Assembly (NCBI GenBank): GCA_004151065.3
Contig: NWUY0300069502.1
Location: forward strand, 1-13,321
Origin: Larix sibirica
Taxonomy: Eukaryota; Streptophyta; Pinopsida; Pinales; Pinaceae
DNA length: 13,321 nucleotides
Direction: 5' to 3'
The translations under genes were made by a program, and so were the position numbers. Shown piece after piece: positions 1-8,967 of the stretch. Position 1 is the stretch's first letter. Every line of letters begins with the position of its first letter. The notes under the pieces are model-generated. The model was not told the origin of the DNA, ran no database searches, and worked only from the letters and a program-made list of their open reading frames with translations.

Positions 1-104
1 TTATTGCAAGTGTCATCTCGAGGTTGTCACCTGCATCCATTTGATAGACATTTTATTGCAAGTGTCATCTCGAGGTTGTCACCTGCATCCATGTGATAGA
101 CATT
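1..104. repeat. Two tandem copies of a 52-bp unit
   Basis: Positions 1-52 and 53-104 are the same 52-bp unit, differing at one visible base (T at 42 versus G at 94). The array starts at the window edge, so more copies may lie outside. A looser echo of the unit's end (GATAGGCATT) follows at about 111-120. No function is inferred. Confidence 0.93.
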
Positions 105-235
105 TGAGCTTGATAGGCATTCTTTCATGGCTTTTACTTCCTTGATCTCTTTTACATTTCTTTGTCTATAATGTTTATCGAAAAGTTCTATGTTTATTAG
201 AATATGTATATTTTAACTTTTATTTCTCTTTGACA

Positions 236-285
236 TTTCTTTAGTTATAACATTTATACTTTTCTTTAGTTATAACATTTATACT
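236..285. repeat. Perfect 25-bp tandem duplication
   Basis: Positions 236-260 and 261-285 are identical 25-bp units, beginning TTTCTTTAGTT and ending TTTATACT. The duplication is exact, so it is probably younger than the surrounding decayed element sequence. It sits in AT-rich DNA with no coding signal. Confidence 0.93.
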
Positions 286-752
286 TAAACTAAATGTGAT
301 TAAAAGTTTTATATTTCTTGCTGCATATTTTGTGAGCTTAGTATATAACTTGGATCATATTCCATATTCTCTTTGCAAACTTGTATATAACTTATACCAT
401 TTTCCATATTTTTCTTGTAAATTTGTCTTGAATTTATATCATGATCCTTGAATAAGACTTTTGAGAGAATTAATTAACTTCTTTAACATTCTTTGATTGC
501 CCATTCTTTAAACTGGTGATAACTTCCCATGTTATGGTGTCTTACAATAAATTTCACCTCCATTTTAAGATCCGCTTCAACTACTTCCTTATAGGTAGCT
601 TTATTTTGGGTTTTGAGTACAAATCTAATGTTAGCATGCAAGCCATATACAAATTAATATGTCCACTCTTTATTAGTCTTTGTCAAGAGCAATAGGGATT
701 ATATAAATCGCTCTGCCATAATTTCATTACTTGTTACTTTTTCCAATATGTT
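286..752. other. AT-rich stretch without a recognisable gene
   Basis: No convincing coding region is seen on either strand. On the minus strand the frame of the hAT relic continues below 753 through further stops, with a readable patch at about 500-610. This may be the decayed remainder of the transposase, but I could not match it to specific hAT motifs. The rest is AT-rich. Confidence 0.5.
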
Positions 753-1745
753 TTAATCGAAGTTTTTTAGCAAGGCCTCAATAACTTCATGCTTCCTAGA
801 GATACTCACTAAAAGGGAATGGTTGATCATTAAATTCATAAGTGTTGCTCCTCTTAAAATTTCCCTAGTCGTTTGACGCAAATTGTCTAGATCATGAAGC
901 AAATCCATGCAGTGAGTGGCACAAGGCGTGTCATCAATTGTTTTAAACCTATCCATAAACAACTTCTTAACACCCACATAATTTGAAGCACCATCCATAA
1001 CAACCTAGGCAACACTTTCTTCTCCAACCTGAATTAATGCTTCCCGATGGTATTGAAAAGATACTTTCTATTCTTTGCTTGAGTTGTATCTCAATCACGT
1101 TTCTAAAAAAAAGATACACCTAAAGAAAAGTACCAACATATTAATAAGAGACCCGTGCAATATATCTGCCCAACCACCTTGTGGAACTATGCAACCTGTT
1201 TGTTGCCAGGACTCTTTAATTGAAGACAAATTGTTTGTCGCCCTATAGCTTTTTGAAATGCAATGAATTTGTAAAGAAACATAGCTACATTAAATGGGAT
1301 TTAACATTGCAGGGGAATCATGATCTCAAACACCTTTTTACTTCTAAAAGTGAGCCGTTAGAAATCCTTTAGGAACATTTTTGGTATAGATACATGCATA
1401 AAATGCACGGCTTGACTGATAAATTTGAGATTGATTCAGTGGCAAGGTTTCTCCATTTGCAACTTGGAGTTGCCAATCTACAAGATCTTGACCAATTCTC
1501 ATTTTAGTAGCAGGGTGAACAAACTAAAGGCAAGTGTTCACCTCCAAGAAAAAGAATTGACCAAATAAAGTGTCCATTATCAATTCCATAGTATATCCAA
1601 TAGGCCATCTGGTAGGTTGTTAATCTCTATACTTATATTTGGGGGTTGGGGAGAACGAACCAGATTGAGTAGTTTTTGACTATTGTGATTGGGGAGAGAC
1701 TGATACTAGACCTACTGGACCTTTACTTGGCTTCCTCTTTTTCAT
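753..1745 (-). pseudogene. hAT-family (DUF659-like) transposase relic
   Basis: This is a decayed DNA-transposon transposase. The clearest part reads in one minus-strand frame from about 1250 down to 755. It contains a W-x3-TGC patch followed by GGWADI and LIN-LV, matching the 'tGc-x-DGWsD...liNfLV' region of DUF659/hAT proteins. After a short gap come VVMDGASNYVG and then TPCATHCMDLL, matching the 'v-DnasNYv.agkll...PCaaHclDLml' block. The last 81 codons (755-998) are open. Three in-frame stops lie upstream: a TGA near 1095-1097 and two TAGs. The segment from 1745 to about 1250 reads in pieces and carries a K/R-rich start (MKKRKPSKGP) like the linker after the BED finger in hAT proteins; no BED finger was found. 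The usual DGW aspartate is G here. The C-terminal dimerisation domain and terminal inverted repeats were not identified, so element ends are unknown. The family call is solid; the edges are approximate. Confidence 0.78.
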
Positions 1746-2361
1746 GGACAAAAAAGTGGAGACAACCCCCTTCAATTTGGTTTCCTTTGGATTAAAAATC
1801 AGGTAAGTGATCAAGGTGGGCTTGGGTTACTGAGACTAAGACTGACAGGGTATAAAGTGTGGAATTGCCTTGGTGTCGAACGTCAAACCTTGACATAGTC
1901 CTGACTAAGAGCTAGAGATAGGGAGGCATAATCGATAAATAGACATTCATATGGATACCAGCAACATGAAATCTAGAGTAGACATGCATCATATTACTAC
2001 CTCTGTTACCGGAAATGAGAAACCAGAGCAGTATGAGAAGCAAAATTTGGAGGTTTTGCACACAAGAAATGAGGAGAGAGAAAAAAAAACAACACTGAAG
2101 GTGAAAAAGAGCAGGGAGATCACAAACCTGGATCGTTTTTTAAGAAAAACAAACAATGTCGTTCACAAAGATTACTACCTCTATAATCTATGTCTAATGC
2201 ATTTGTTAAAGAGTTTTTACCTGTTGTTCATCCAGTGATCCTCATAGGGATGTAACCTCAAAGAAGACAGTAGGGATCCATCTTCAACCTTTCCTTACAT
2301 CAATGATGAACATAATCAACGAAGGTGCAGGAGACAGTGATATAGACTGCAGTTTGGTAGA

Positions 2362-2379
2362 GGGTGCATGCATGCACCC
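2362..2379. repeat. Perfect 18-bp palindrome with overlapping CATGCA motifs
   Basis: GGGTGCATGCATGCACCC is its own reverse complement over all 18 bases. Its core holds overlapping CATGCA/TGCATG hexamers, the RY/Sph motif bound by plant B3-domain factors of the ABI3/FUS3/LEC2 type. Further RY hexamers occur at 2482-2487, 2524-2531 and 2632-2637. No adjacent gene is visible, so a regulatory role is speculation. Confidence 0.9.
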
Positions 2380-2620
2380 ACCTTTAGCTATTTCCAGTTT
2401 AAATGCTCTTTCAGATTTAGAAGTTATAGTTTTACATAGAGTTTTTCTATTATCAGAGGTTTTCTTTTGTTAATCTTAGTATGCATGATAGAAGGGCACA
2501 GATCCCTAGTCAGATAGAGCACTCATGCATGATAAGTTTCTAGTTTAGCGAGCATATCTCAAAGAGTGGATGCATACTTACATGCTCCAGTTCATCTTCT
2601 AGTTAATGCACACTTACTTG

Positions 2621-2647
2621 GCACCCTTATCCATGCAATTAGGGTGC
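2621..2647. repeat. Short inverted repeat (7-bp stem, 13-nt loop)
   Basis: GCACCCT at 2621-2627 pairs with AGGGTGC at 2641-2647. The stem has the same GGGTGC/GCACCC sequence as the palindrome 260 bp away. There is no T-run or other sign of a terminator. Confidence 0.7.
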
Positions 2648-3047
2648 ATTGGGTGATAAGATTGAGGAGGAAGCCCAAGTACCAACCCTAATGAAGTTGA
2701 GGATGAGCATGCTAGCATGAAGTTAATGAAGAAATTAAAATTCTAATAAAAGGAAGGATATATAATTAAATATTGATAAAATAAGGTCAACATTGAATTA
2801 CCCTGTCACCTTACCTAAATACAAACAAAATTAATAAAGTTATGAAATGATAATTCAAATATGGAAAACTGAGATTAAAATAATTTGAAATAATATAAAA
2901 ATATATTCATGAAGTATGACTTTACACTTATGAGAAATTAATTCAAAAAGGGTTAAATAAGATTGAAAGAAACATAAATTTTAAAAAATATAGTATTGAA
3001 CTATGACTACAATAAGGATAAAAATGGGGTAAAATACACAAAAACAC

Positions 3048-3061
3048 ATACATATATGTAT
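3048..3061. repeat. 14-bp AT-rich palindrome
   Basis: ATACATATATGTAT is self-complementary. In DNA this AT-rich it may well be chance. Confidence 0.6.
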
Positions 3062-3306
3062 AAACATATATAGCTCGTCTTAAATAAAAACATTACAACA
3101 AAATAAAGGAGAAAACTAGAAATCCAAGAGGACAAAAGGAGGATAAAACTGAAATGAAGTAGTAGTCAGAGGATTAAAAGATCAGGGAAAATGAAGAAGA
3201 ATAAATTAGAAAAACAAAACCAAAGACTCGAGGAAAGACAAAAGAGAAAACAAAAAATCCGAGGAGCAAATAAAAACAAGAGAGGAAGAAGAAAATTAAA
3301 GAAGGA

Positions 3307-4356
3307 TTATCTAGAATCAAACCTTTCTTATAATGTTTGAATCTAATTACTATTGATCTTCCAACCATCGTCTCTATTCAGATTATTTGGTCGCTTCTCA
3401 ATTTCAATGGCTTCCCTAAATTTTATGTTATAGTAATTATCCACTTGGGCCAGAATTTTTCCATCCTCAATGGAAATATGACGTTTCTTCTTGTCAAAAT
3501 GTTCGGCTCAAGTGGAGGAACGAGTTGGATTGTGCTTAATGTTAGCAGCATGTTCATTAATCTTGATTTTGAAGAAACACTAGGTTTCACCAACATAAAG
3601 TTTTCCACATGAGTAAGGAATCATGTAGACACCTTTCTTGTCAGTGTGATCAGTGGGATCCTTGATCGACCTAAGAGAGTTCCTAATTGTCATTATGGAT
3701 CTGAAATTAGCTCTGATGTTCTTCTTCTTCAGAACTCTAGCTAGATTATATGTATGGAAATAAAACTTTGAATACTTCGCCATTTGCATGATCTTTAATT
3801 CGGGGTCCCCTGTTGGCATTCTCAAAGGCCTTAATCCCTTCGTATTTGTTATAACCATTGTCCTTAAAGACCTTGAGGAGGTGAATCTTTTCATCTTCCA
3901 TATGATCATTATCGGAGATTCTTAGGGCTCTAGTTGCTAGGGTGTTGAGAAATCCAAGTTTATAAGCTAGATGATGGTGGGAATCTGCATGGAGATATTG
4001 TTATGTCACAATGAGTCTTCTTTCTATAGACTTGGTGGGACAAAGACCCTTCCTACGACTTAGTGAATCATACATCTAAAAAGGGTAAGCTACCATAAAT
4101 CTCAAACTCCCTGGTGAATTTTATGTGCTTGGACTACCTATTAAGGTGATCTTTAAATTTGTCCAAGTTTTCAAGATCATGGGGCAAGCCTAACAAAGGT
4201 GTCATTGACAAATCCAATCCATAGTTTGGGTTTAAGAGGGGAAGAGGTGATGGCTTTGTTTTCCAAATCCTCCATGAATAAATTGGTCACAATGAGAGAT
4301 AGGGGGATCCCATTGCAACTCCATAGCAATATTCATAGATTATTCCTTAGAAGTTA
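3307..4356 (-). mobile_element. Penelope-like retroelement (EN+, Dryad-like), 5' part missing
   Basis: This is the 3' half of a PLE coding region, read on the minus strand and ending at a TAA at 3307-3309. It begins abruptly at 4356, where the poly(A) tail of LINE copy A abuts it. The RT amino-terminal half and everything 5' of it are absent from the window. PLEs are retroelements whose RT is related to telomerase; the canonical forms add a GIY-YIG nuclease. The purine-rich DNA beyond 3307 may be 3' UTR. The terminal repeats typical of PLEs were not found. Confidence 0.85.
3307..4356 (-). pseudogene. PLE reverse transcriptase (partial) + GIY-YIG endonuclease pseudogene
   Basis: Reading down from 4356, the frame gives an aromatic-rich patch, then GVAMGSP (RT motif B, about 4305-4325). 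A one-base frameshift follows in the C-run after it. The next frame carries LFMEDLENKA and then GFVNDTF at about 4193-4221. This is the YVDDTF catalytic motif C with the second-position D replaced by N. After another frame change come the family signatures F-x-REFE, PFLDV and VYRKKTH, interrupted by several stops. A second long open stretch (3583-3909) covers the linker (KKKNIRANF, LRSIKDPTD) and enters GIY-YIG with GVYMIP-x-CGKLYVGET at 3583-3633. A TAG at 3580-3582 breaks it, and the rest (EH, AEH, EAIEIEKRPNN) continues in decayed form to 3307. The nuclease region Arg appears as Lys. The protein is non-functional. The order RT, linker, GIY-YIG is diagnostic for EN+ PLEs. Confidence 0.88.
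3583..3633 (-). other. GIY-YIG nuclease core motif of the PLE
   Basis: These 17 codons hold both halves of the motif: GVY at the start and YVG near the end, with a Cys-Gly pair between them as in Penelope nucleases. In intact elements this domain nicks target DNA for target-primed reverse transcription. Confidence 0.88.
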
Positions 4357-4364
4357 TTTTTTTT
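4357..4364 (-). other. Poly(A) tail of LINE copy A
   Basis: Eight T residues on the plus strand are the A tail of the element. It is preceded on the minus strand by ACGCTTTTTTCTTGG, an end typical of plant L1 elements, and followed at once by PLE coding sequence. Confidence 0.82.
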
Positions 4365-4814
4365 CCAAGAAAAAAGCGTAATTTTATTATAGATAAACAA
4401 AATTACATTCTGCAGAATGTATGTTTCCATGCATTTACAGATTGTTTCCTTCCAACCCAAAATATTGTGTTCAAAAGATGAACTAGACCAGTCTCATCAT
4501 AAACATGCCATCTTTTTAATACAAAACAAATCAGGGGATGTGCATGTCACCGAGTGATGCATATCTAAGCAACCGAGGCCAAAAAGTACATAGACAATTC
4601 ATTTCACCAACATATCTGATGGCGAAACATTGACAGAAAATCCAGGTAGGGTGAGTGTTGTATCTTCGAGTATCTTGTACATATGCCAAAAACATCCAAA
4701 AAGAGTTTTTTGTGCTCTAAATTATGTTGCATGTCGTTGATCAGTTTGTAGTTGAGGAGGGGGTGCCAAGCCATCGATGAAAGGACGATGATAATATTAA
4801 AAAAAGGTCTCATT
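4365..4814 (-). other. 3' UTR of LINE copy A with polyadenylation signal
   Basis: This lies between the ORF2 stop and the tail. AATAAA reads on the minus strand at 4383-4388, about 20 nt before the A tail, consistent with a polyadenylation signal for the element's RNA. A 69-codon open stretch (4604-4813) has no recognisable domain and is probably chance. Confidence 0.65.
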
Positions 4815-5215
4815 TTAAAACTCTACTACTTTCCAATGTCCAAATGGTAGGAGCAATCCATCCTTGGAGAGTTTGTTAGGAGTGGCATTATGTTCCATGT
4901 AGACACGACGACAGGAAAATGAATTAAAACCATCCAAGATCCGATTCACCTCTTCAATCAGAGAAATAAGAAACATATTTTGGAATTTTTGAACTTTGTT
5001 TATCCAGTTTATGAAATCATTGAGTCCCCATAGATTTGTATGGTTATGCAATCTTTTTATTTAGCAAAACAAAGGAGAAGTTTTAAAGCTAGGAGCTTAG
5101 CATAATTGTTGGTTCAATTTCCAAGACCCATTTGAAGTTTGAAGTAGGTTGTATCTGACAGATATAGAATAACACCACCACCACATTTTATATTTTGTGA
5201 GGCCCCATCAAAGAA
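4815..5215 (-). other. Degenerate RNase H domain (RVT_3 type) of LINE copy A
   Basis: The order FDGAS, CGGG, TNNYAKLLAL, IYGDS, then N-x3-NKLSK matches the carboxy-terminal RNase H found in many plant L1 elements. The Glu expected in NxxAELLAL is Lys. The last Asp expected in N-x2-AD-x-LSK is Asn. So two of the four catalytic acids look lost. A frameshift also lies between YGDS and the last block. Confidence 0.78.
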
Positions 5216-6003
5216 GGCCCATGGGTTGTCTTTGTTGATTTGTTCTTCAAGGATAACTCTAACAGTAGGGATATCCTTTTGCTGGGGAAAATATGAAAGA
5301 ATATCTAGACATTGTCTTGCGATAAGCTCAGGGACATAGGGTTTCTCTTGAAATATGGCCTTATTCCTTGCTAACTAGATGCCCCAAATTGTAATTAGAG
5401 GCATAGCACGAATGTTTGTTGTATAAGTTGTAGAAACCCAGGATTTCCAGGCCTCTTCCACGGATGCACCATGCCAATTGGTGGAGAAGTTCAGCCTTCT
5501 TTTAGATTCATTCCAAGTTTGAATGGAAAAGGGACAAGAAATGAAGAGGCAGGTTGCAGTTTTAGCCTCATTCTTGCATAAGACGCACCAACCGATATCT
5601 TCTAAAGCCTTGTTTTTCATTCGATCCCAAGTCAGTATCTTCTCAGCCAAATTTCACCACATAAATAATTTCGCCTTTTGGGGGTATTTGGACTTCCATA
5701 TGCTTTTCCACCACCATTGTAGTTCATCATGCTGAGCATTTGCAGCCAAGTTTTGATATCCCAATTTTGGTGTGTACTAGCCATGTGACGTCGAGATCCA
5801 AATAAGTTCATCCAATATGTCAGTGAGTCGGACATGTGAGGTTCTAAGTGTATTTAGGTAGGCATTCCAAGCATCCACTAGAGCATCTGGGATCTCCAAA
5901 CTATTTGCATCTTTCCATCCCTGATTCCAAATCGAAGAGGTTGCAGGGTCAACAATTTGATACAAATGATATATTCCTTGAAAGTGCAGATGATGGATAA
6001 GAT

Positions 6004-6013
6004 GGGGGGGGGG
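6004..6013. repeat. Run of ten G within LINE copy A
   Basis: Ten consecutive G bases on the plus strand correspond to a seven-G run at 10458-10464 in copy B. The ancestral codons were probably Ile-Pro-Pro (ATT CCC CCC). Length change by slippage is likely, giving one of copy A's frame disruptions. Confidence 0.8.
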
Positions 6014-8189
6014 AATGTGTCAATTTCAACAACCTGACTAGGGATCTGCACCAATATGTACATTAGTGGCTTTACCTATTTTCCATGCAAGGCCCTCCTC
6101 AATGAGAGGAAGAGAGTTCAACAAAGCTTTCCATATGACTGAGATTGCATGCCTGCTTCTATTGGGATTTCTAATCCATTCCATAAGAGAGTCCGGGACA
6201 ATATATTTGTGGATGATAACCCCAGTTCAAAGACCATAGGTAGTGAGGAGCCACCAACCGGATTTAGTCACTAAAGCTTTGGAAAATAAGTGAATGTTTT
6301 TGAGTCCCCAACCGTCTAGGAGTTTTGGCTGATCTAGTTTTTCCTAGTTCACCCAGGGAAGCACAAAGTTGTCTTTTTTCCTTGACCAAAGGAACTTGAA
6401 GCATATTTTTCTTGCTTTGTCTAAAATTCCTTTCAGAATTCATGCTAAGTACCTTTAGTAGAATGGTATGGCTTCTAGGACTGATTTTACTAAGACCAGT
6501 CTACCAACTCTTGAGAGCCATCTGTGACACCAAACATTTAATCTCTTTTCCAATTTGGCAATCAACCATTTCCAGTCTTCCTTTTTATAACTATTTGGTT
6601 TTAGCATGAATCCAAGGTATTTGATTCCTTCATCAAATATCCTCAAATCATAGGGGAAAATGAAGGAGTACCTTTGTACTTCAAGATCCTGTATGTTGAT
6701 GGTAGAAAGGGTGTATTTTTGAGCATTTATCACCATGCTTGTGGCCTTCCCAAAGGGATCCAATAATTCTAATAATTTTTCTGCATCTCAAAAAGATCCA
6801 TCGTACAGGATTAGGATGTCATCTACGGAAAGGAGATGTGTAATTTTGAGTGTGGTAGAGATGGAAATCCCCGAGAAGGTCCCCCTCCTTTTAGCATCCA
6901 AAAGATCTTTGCTAAGTCCTTCTATGACCAACATGAAAATTAGAGGTGGGAGGGGATAGCCTTGCTGAAGACCTCTTTCAGAAAGAAAGAAAGGGGAGGC
7001 AAAACGATTGATAAGCACCGCAAAAGATACCGTAGTGATGCAACTCATGAACCATTTGATAAAAGGGTATTCAAAGCATAAATGAGTCATAAGGAGTCAC
7101 AGATACATCCAACTAACTCTGTCAAAGGATTTTGAAAGAATATTGATCACTGCCTCTTTTAATTTTCTTGTTTTTTATACTGTGAAGACCCTCCTAAGCA
7201 ACCCCAATTGCCTCATGAATATGCCTTCCTTCTAAAAAAACGAACTATTCATGAGAGATGATTTTTGATAGTACCTTCTTTTTCCTTCGTGCAATAATTT
7301 TTGCTACCACTTTATAAGTGATATTGCATAGTGAAATCGATCCTAATTCCTCCATCGAGCTGGGGTGGTCAGTTTTTGGAATGAGGGAAATACAAGTTGT
7401 GTTAAGAGGAGGGTGCATGAAACCCATGGATCTGGATTCTTCAACAAGCTGAAGCAGGTCTTGACCAATTGTGTCATATAGCGCCAAGAAGATTTCAATG
7501 GTCCATCCATCCGTACCATATATTTTATCTTTATGGAAACTATGCAGGGTTTCCATGAGTTCCTCTTCTGAGACTTCGTCCATGAGATATTGATTGTCCT
7601 CCTGAGTTACAAATCCAGGTAAAAATTGTGCTAGATGTATTAATTCAGTAATGGAAGCCATGGTGTTTACCTTGAAAAGGTTGTGGAAATGTGATTTTCC
7701 CAGCTTTGATAGGCCTTCAAAGGAGGAAACAACTTCATTGTTTTGATTTTTTATCCCCCAGATGGTGTTCTGCATTTTCCTTCCTTTTGCAAATGCTTGG
7801 AAGAATTTTGTATTCTCATTGCCACTTTCCAACCAAATAGCTCTACTTTTCAATTGCCAAACTTCATCATGTTCTTTCAATAGCTTCCTTCTTATAGATT
7901 CCAAATTGCCCAATTGATCCATGGAATCTTGAGAAGAATATCCCCTTCCTTCCGATTCATGGGTGTTTTGAATTTTTGTTTCCACTTGTTTGAGTTCCTG
8001 GTCGTCCCTCAATTTTTTATTTTTTTTCCCATTCTTGCACTTTCTTCTTGAGTATGGAAATATTTTGGGTGAAATGTAAGGTTGCAGGTCTTCCTCCATC
8101 TGGAATATAAGGGACCCAATTCGATTGAAGTAGTTGTATAAAATCCTCATCCTTTAACCAGCTAGCACACATCTTGAAGCGACTAGCTA

Positions 8190-8904
8190 ACTTTCTTACT
8201 TCCCTTTGCAATTCTAAGAAAATCGGGTAGTGATCTGATTCACCCCCTAAATCCACCCATTGCCTGATCATTAGATTATGATCCAACAGGTTTTCAACTA
8301 CTAGAAAACGATCAATCCTTTTTGCTATTATGTTGTCACATGTTCTCTTGTTTGTCCATGTGGGTCTCATCTTTACTCGATCAACATCCAGAAGCCTTCC
8401 ATCTCAAAGTTTTTGTTCTAAATAACCTATGAGAGGATCCAATCTCACTCCGGGTCCCTAGATTTCATGTGAACCAAGAGTGAAATTCAAATCACCTCCA
8501 ACAATTACATTATCAACCTTAAAGAAAGATTTTTGACTTAATGATTCCTAGAATGGGACCCGATATTCGTAGGGGCCATAGATATTCAAAACGTTGAAAT
8601 TTTTATTTAAATCAGCTGAAAAAATATTTATACCGAGTCCAGAATCAAAACCCCATGATTTTAGGACCTTTACAAACTTTGGATTCGAACCAATGGCAAT
8701 GCCCTCAGAGTGACCTCTCGCATCTTGTGCTATAAATTCCAATTTTTTGAGATTGGATTTCGGTAGATTTGTGACAGTTGCTTCAAGACCAAGTGTTTCT
8801 TGAAACAAAATAATCTCAGGCCGATGATTCAAGATCAACCTTCTAATGGCAAGTTTTTTCTAGAAACTTGTCATTCCCCTACAATTGAAAGAAATAAGTT
8901 TCAT
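8190..8904 (-). other. L1 endonuclease (EEP) domain of LINE copy A
   Basis: The Asn, Glu, GGDLN and SDH signature residues are all still present in one frame. Only stop codons (for example TAG at 8860-8862 and 8548-8550) disrupt it. In intact elements this domain nicks target DNA to prime reverse transcription. Confidence 0.85.
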
Positions 8905-8967
8905 CGAGTAACCCCCTTCGTAAATTTCGATGCTCTAAGTGCCCCAATAAAGGATTTTTTCCTACCA

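Larger units (their letters stand above)
1746..3306. other. Intergenic stretch, no recognisable gene
   Basis: No protein domain, RNA gene or element end could be recognised. A 95-codon open stretch on the plus strand (1951-2238) is K/E-rich and resembles no family I know, so it is not called a gene. The part from 2690 to 3306 is A/T-rich. From about 3100 it is strongly purine-rich on the plus strand, directly beyond the stop of the PLE reading frame. It may include that element's 3' UTR. Confidence 0.55.
4815..8904 (-). pseudogene. LINE copy A ORF2: endonuclease-RT-RNase H pseudogene
   Basis: The start is the ATG at 8904, because it opens the canonical MKLISFNCRG of plant L1 endonucleases. 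The apurinic-like endonuclease runs to about 8017 in one frame with a few stops: N at codon 7, QET (E at 8797-8799), GGDLN (8485-8499) and SDH (8230-8238). A +1 slip in an A-run at 8020-8027 shifts frame into a 301-codon stretch (7245-8150) with the pre-RT linker (GNENTKFF) and RT fingers (IPKTDHP, ISLCN). Palm motif A is VINILSKSFD at 7121-7150, lacking the first Asp. Motif B is RGLQQGYP (6954-6977) and motif C is SVDD (6818-6829). The thumb follows (IKYLGF-LKPN, WLSRVGRLVLVKSVL). zf-RVT then has WCVLC and later cysteines (5534-5587), and RNase H has FDGAS (5198-5212) and YGDS (5021-5032). The reading ends at a stop at 4815-4817. Full-length for the family but broken many times. Confidence 0.88.

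Noticed and set aside
1951-2238. 95-codon plus-strand open reading frame
   Set aside because: It has no recognisable domain, a low-complexity K/E-rich composition, and no supporting context. Open stretches of this size are expected by chance.
3100-3306. Purine-rich tract as a poly(A) tail or a coding region
   Set aside because: It is a mixed A/G sequence without a clean A-run. The minus-strand open stretch at 3174-3368 reads as a low-complexity F/L/S-rich peptide overlapping the PLE stop.
3337-3612. 91-codon plus-strand open reading frame
   Set aside because: It lies antisense to the GIY-YIG end of the PLE pseudogene, which explains the sequence better.
4199-4381. 60-codon plus-strand open reading frame
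   Set aside because: It is the reverse strand of PLE RT motifs B and C and crosses the LINE tail junction.
4604-4813. 69-codon minus-strand open stretch after the ORF2 stop, as a carboxy-terminal extension of ORF2
   Set aside because: The RNase H domain is already complete before the stop and no further domain is seen. It is treated as 3' UTR.
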